Assembly (NCBI GenBank): GCA_031290635.1
Contig: JAITNE010000073.1
Span: 1 to 26,335 of the forward strand
DNA: 26,335 bases
Source of the DNA: Tannerella sp.
Lineage (GTDB): Bacteria > Bacteroidota > Bacteroidia > Bacteroidales > Tannerellaceae
Direction: 5' to 3'
A program made the position numbers and the translations under genes. Numbering within the stretch: position 1 is the stretch's first letter; every line of letters begins with the position of its first letter. Of the stretch, positions 23,878 to 26,335 are shown piece after piece. The notes under the pieces are model-generated. The model was not told where the DNA came from, made no database searches, and saw only the letters and a program-made list of their open reading frames with translations.

Positions 23878-24555
23878 ATGTTGGATTCTTTGGTTGCTTT
23901 AGAGCGCGACGCCTTCCTTTGGCTGAACGGTTTTCATACGCCATTTATGGATGAATTTATGTGGCTGTTTTCGGGCAAGATAGCCTGGTTGCCGCTTGCT
24001 GCCGTCTTTATTGGCGCTCTGATATACAAGAACCGCAGTCAGTGGCGCGAGATAGTCCTGCTGATGCTTGCTATCGCGCTGGCTGCAACCCTTTGCGACC
24101 AGTTTGCTTCTTCGCTCTGCAAGCCGCTCTTCACCCGCTTCCGTCCGACTCACCATCCGGATGTGATGAACGATGTTATCACTGTTTTCGGTTATCGCGG
24201 CGGCCGTTACGGTTTCATTTCGAGCCATGCCGCCAATGCTTTTGGCTTCGTAACGCTCACCTCGCTGATTTTCCGCTATCGTGCATATACTTTGTGGATG
24301 TTTGTTTGGGCTTCAATCACTGCTTACAGCCGCATTTATCTGGGTGTACACTTTATCACCGACATTATCCCCGGCATCCTCGCAGGTTTACTTTTCGGTT
24401 ACCTCGTCTATCGCCTTTACATCATCGTTAGCCGTAAATTTTCCCAACCGAGTTCCCATCAATTTCTCCATTCCCGCCTCAACTACGTCCTGTATGCACT
24501 CCTGGCAACAGTCATAGTAATCGCAGTAATTTCAATAACTCTATCCACCACTTAA
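23878..24555 (+). CDS. PAP2-family membrane phosphatase
   Basis: A 225-residue, about six-helix membrane protein with the complete PAP2 signature: KPLFTRFRP (82-90), SSHAAN (115-120) with His117, and SRIYLGVHFITD (151-162) with Arg152, His158 and Asp162. Substrates of the family include undecaprenyl diphosphate, phosphatidylglycerol phosphate and lipid A phosphates; which applies cannot be told. It begins 6 bp after batE, so it is probably the last gene of the same operon. No clear terminator is seen before the convergent gene 71 bp away. Confidence 0.93.
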   Translation: MLDSLVALERDAFLWLNGFHTPFMDEFMWLFSGKIAWLPLAAVFIGALIYKNRSQWREIVLLMLAIALAATLCDQFASSLCKPLFTRFRPTHHPDVMNDVITVFGYRGGRYGFISSHAANAFGFVTLTSLIFRYRAYTLWMFVWASITAYSRIYLGVHFITDIIPGILAGLLFGYLVYRLYIIVSRKFSQPSSHQFLHSRLNYVLYALLATVIVIAVISITLSTT

Positions 24556-24583
24556 CCGTAGCTGCAATTATCAAATCCCTTAA

Positions 24584-25066
24584 ATCTGCGTCATCTGCGT
24601 GCCCTTGATAGACATCCCCTAATTAGTTATTTCTCCCAATAATCAACAATTGAAATCGCTTTTGTTTTTCCTTTCACCATCTCCCCGAATTGTTTATGAG
24701 CCGGATGCGCTCCGTAAGCGCTCATATCCTTTTCCGACTCGAAACTCAGAACAAAGCAATGTGAATATTCCTTTTTAGGATTGAGTTCCGTTCCCCACTC
24801 AAAATCTTTTATTTCTTTGATTTGAGAAGGTAAGTTGACGAAAGCCGTTTCTATGTCCTTTATTTCTCCGGAAGGCAAATCGTCGTTAAAACTAAAAAGA
24901 ACAATATGCCGCAGCATCGTTTGATCTTTTTGTGTAGATTCTTTATTGCACGAGATTAAGCAAGCTACGGCAACAACTAAAATAAAATAACTCTTTTTCA
25001 TATATCTATAATTAATTCGTTTCATATCAATTTATCTGCGTCATTTAGCAATGGCAGAACAAGGGC
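24584..25066. repeat. Short direct and inverted repeats flanking the Dabb gene
   Basis: ATCTGCGTCAT occurs at 24584-24594 and again, same orientation, at 25034-25044; the first copy is followed by a partial repeat ATCTGCG at 24593. Next to them, GCCCTTG (24602-24608) and CAAGGGC (25060-25066) form an inverted pair. The Dabb-domain gene lies between. The span given covers both flanks; the elements are short and may be coincidental. Confidence 0.4.
24627..25001 (-). CDS. Lipoprotein with stress-responsive A/B barrel (Dabb) domain
   Basis: A 124-residue protein: a lipoprotein signal peptide ending LISC (about Cys18), then a Dabb domain of about 97 residues that begins MLRHIVLFSFNDD and contains HCFVLSFESEKDMSAYGAHPAHKQF, the typical HxxF...Y..HP.H pattern. 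Dabb proteins are small dimeric alpha/beta barrels that are usually cytoplasmic; here the domain is exported. The frame is open to an ATG at 25025, but the one at 25001 gives a standard lipoprotein signal. It is a single gene between convergent PAP2 and the partial nuclease-like gene. Function is unknown. Confidence 0.85.
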   Translation of the reverse strand: MKKSYFILVVAVACLISCNKESTQKDQTMLRHIVLFSFNDDLPSGEIKDIETAFVNLPSQIKEIKDFEWGTELNPKKEYSHCFVLSFESEKDMSAYGAHPAHKQFGEMVKGKTKAISIVDYWEK

Positions 25067-25071
25067 AAGCC

Positions 25072-26335
25072 CTACGATGTCTTCCATTCCTTTATTGTGC
25101 GTATTGTCCAGTCGAAGGTCGCTCCTATCTTGATGATTTTGCGACTGCCGGCGGCGTATTTGCCGGCATAGTTGCGGTCGTCGATTTGCTGTAAGGCGTC
25201 ATCTACGGTGGCGCTTTCGGCTAATTTAAACTCGAAGATAAGGATTGCGTCCGGCACTTCAACTACCATATCGGCGCTGCCTGCCGAAGAATGGTCTTCG
25301 ATTTTGACGTGCTGACCTAACATTTCAAAAGTTAGATAGAATATCGTCTGAACATCATCCTCAGTCTTGTTTTTCAAATCAAAAGTAACACTTGCAAATA
25401 AAGCCTGCAAGCGACGCATGAAACTGTCCACATCGGCGGCATATAATTCTTCAATGAAGGCGTCGGCGTCAAACTCGGACAGACTGTATTTGGGTACATA
25501 AACAGTCATCAACTCACTAAGAAAACCATATTTGACTTCCTCATTAGGATAGCCAAGTACGTAAGTATCTGTCAGATTTTTGTAATTCTTAATTGTAAGA
25601 TAACCGGCTTGATACAGTATCGGAGTGGGATTTTTCTGCTCTACTCGATAGTCGCAAATATCTTTGGCGGAAATTCTCTCACTGTCCTCTCCAAACGTGC
25701 GAATATCTAACCGTGCATGCTTAATCATTTTAACGAGGAAAGTGGGTGTGCCGGTCTCAAACCAGTAATAACCGAATTTGCGTTTCTGCAAGGTGTTAAG
25801 TACACTGTACGGGTTATAAATATCAGGGCTTTGCTCGGCAAAATGGTAGCCGTCATAACGCTTTTTCATTCCGGCAAGAGCGACGTCGAAAGTCATACTT
25901 CGTCTTTTTGCCAAAGCTTTTATTTCAGGTTCAAATATCCGTAGCAGTTCCTCTTCCGTGATGCCGCAGATTGCCGCGTAGTCCTCATCCATACTTATGT
26001 CGGTAAGGAAGTTCAGGTCGCTGAAAATCCCTAACTTGGAGAATTTTGTTACACCCGTAAGCATTACAAAACGGGTATTGGCGTCGTTGCTTTTCAGGAT
26101 GCCGTAGAAGCCTTTCAGCAGGTCGCGCATCTGATCGTTCAATGCTTCGTCCTCCAAAGTATTGACCAGAGGTTTGTCGTACTCATCTATCAATACGACA
26201 ACTTTCTGCTTCGATACTTCGCATGCACGGAGGATAAGATTTTCAAAACGCAGCGCAAGGGTCGTGTCCTTTTTGTTCAGTCCCCAAACTTCCTCATGTT
26301 TCGACAAAATGTGATCAAGCAAAGCTTCGAGCTTC
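25072..26335 (-). CDS. AAA-ATPase-like / PD-(D/E)XK nuclease-family protein, 5'-truncated
   Basis: The frame is open to the right edge, so the N-terminus (including Walker A, roughly the first 100 residues of a ~520-residue family) lies outside. The visible part has a Walker B-like VVVLIDEYDKPL, the LTGVTKFSKLGIFSDLN segment and, at the C-terminus, a PD-(D/E)XK nuclease core: SADMVVEVPDAILIFEFKL with the Asp and the E-x-K intact. This family is present in many copies in gut and rumen Bacteroidales; its function is unknown, and mobility or defence has been suggested. Neighbouring genes give no clue. Confidence 0.85.
   Translation of the reverse strand, partial: KLEALLDHILSKHEEVWGLNKKDTTLALRFENLILRACEVSKQKVVVLIDEYDKPLVNTLEDEALNDQMRDLLKGFYGILKSNDANTRFVMLTGVTKFSKLGIFSDLNFLTDISMDEDYAAICGITEEELLRIFEPEIKALAKRRSMTFDVALAGMKKRYDGYHFAEQSPDIYNPYSVLNTLQKRKFGYYWFETGTPTFLVKMIKHARLDIRTFGEDSERISAKDICDYRVEQKNPTPILYQAGYLTIKNYKNLTDTYVLGYPNEEVKYGFLSELMTVYVPKYSLSEFDADAFIEELYAADVDSFMRRLQALFASVTFDLKNKTEDDVQTIFYLTFEMLGQHVKIEDHSSAGSADMVVEVPDAILIFEFKLAESATVDDALQQIDDRNYAGKYAAGSRKIIKIGATFDWTIRTIKEWKTS

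Overview
The window is chromosomal DNA from a member of the Bacteroidota, most likely order Bacteroidales. Evidence: the ftsX–DUF3098–uppP–truB–queA–folK cluster, the complete moxR–batABCDE operon, a gldB homologue, a TonB-dependent receptor, L-x-x-C lipoproteins, a sigma factor paired with an anti-sigma/outer-membrane-barrel fusion, near absence of Shine-Dalgarno sites and several TAnnTTTG promoter boxes. Genus cannot be set from the sequence.

Layout. (1) 1-344: 3' end of a GH127-like glycosidase interrupted by a 21-bp tandem array. (2) 469-4636: a tightly packed plus-strand housekeeping operon for division, lipid-carrier recycling, tRNA modification and folate synthesis. (3) 4687-6840: an ECF sigma factor and a dual-membrane-spanning (Dma-type) anti-sigma factor whose linker carries a 42-bp tandem array; a NigD-like lipoprotein gene follows (6879-7697). 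(4) 11733 to 7682, minus strand: a five-gene operon of an EF-hand/LRR lipoprotein, GldB, a WbuC-type cupin, a HAD phosphatase and a sorbose-1-phosphate-reductase-like dehydrogenase. (5) 11965-15096: divergent from it, a metal-flavoured locus of a His/Cys-rich exported protein, a TonB-dependent receptor and a His-rich DUF4625 lipoprotein. (6) 15136-15387: an intergenic array of twelve 21-bp units with an inverted segment inside. (7) 15526-24555: moxR, DUF58, a DUF4381-like protein, batA, B, C, D, E and a PAP2 phosphatase, in one run. (8) A small Dabb-domain lipoprotein and a truncated AAA/PD-(D/E)XK gene on the minus strand.

The most striking thing is the recurrence of tandem repeats with a period of 21 bp, or twice that, at four unrelated places: inside a glycosidase gene, in the linker of a transmembrane anti-sigma factor, behind a lipoprotein anchor, and between genes. 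The units differ in sequence between sites but share the period. That period preserves the reading frame (7 residues) and equals about two turns of B-DNA. Several units contain dyads and stay stop-free in more than one frame. This looks like a genome-wide process making or spreading frame-neutral minisatellites. It is not a CRISPR, and the two arrays lying well inside genes are in frame with them.
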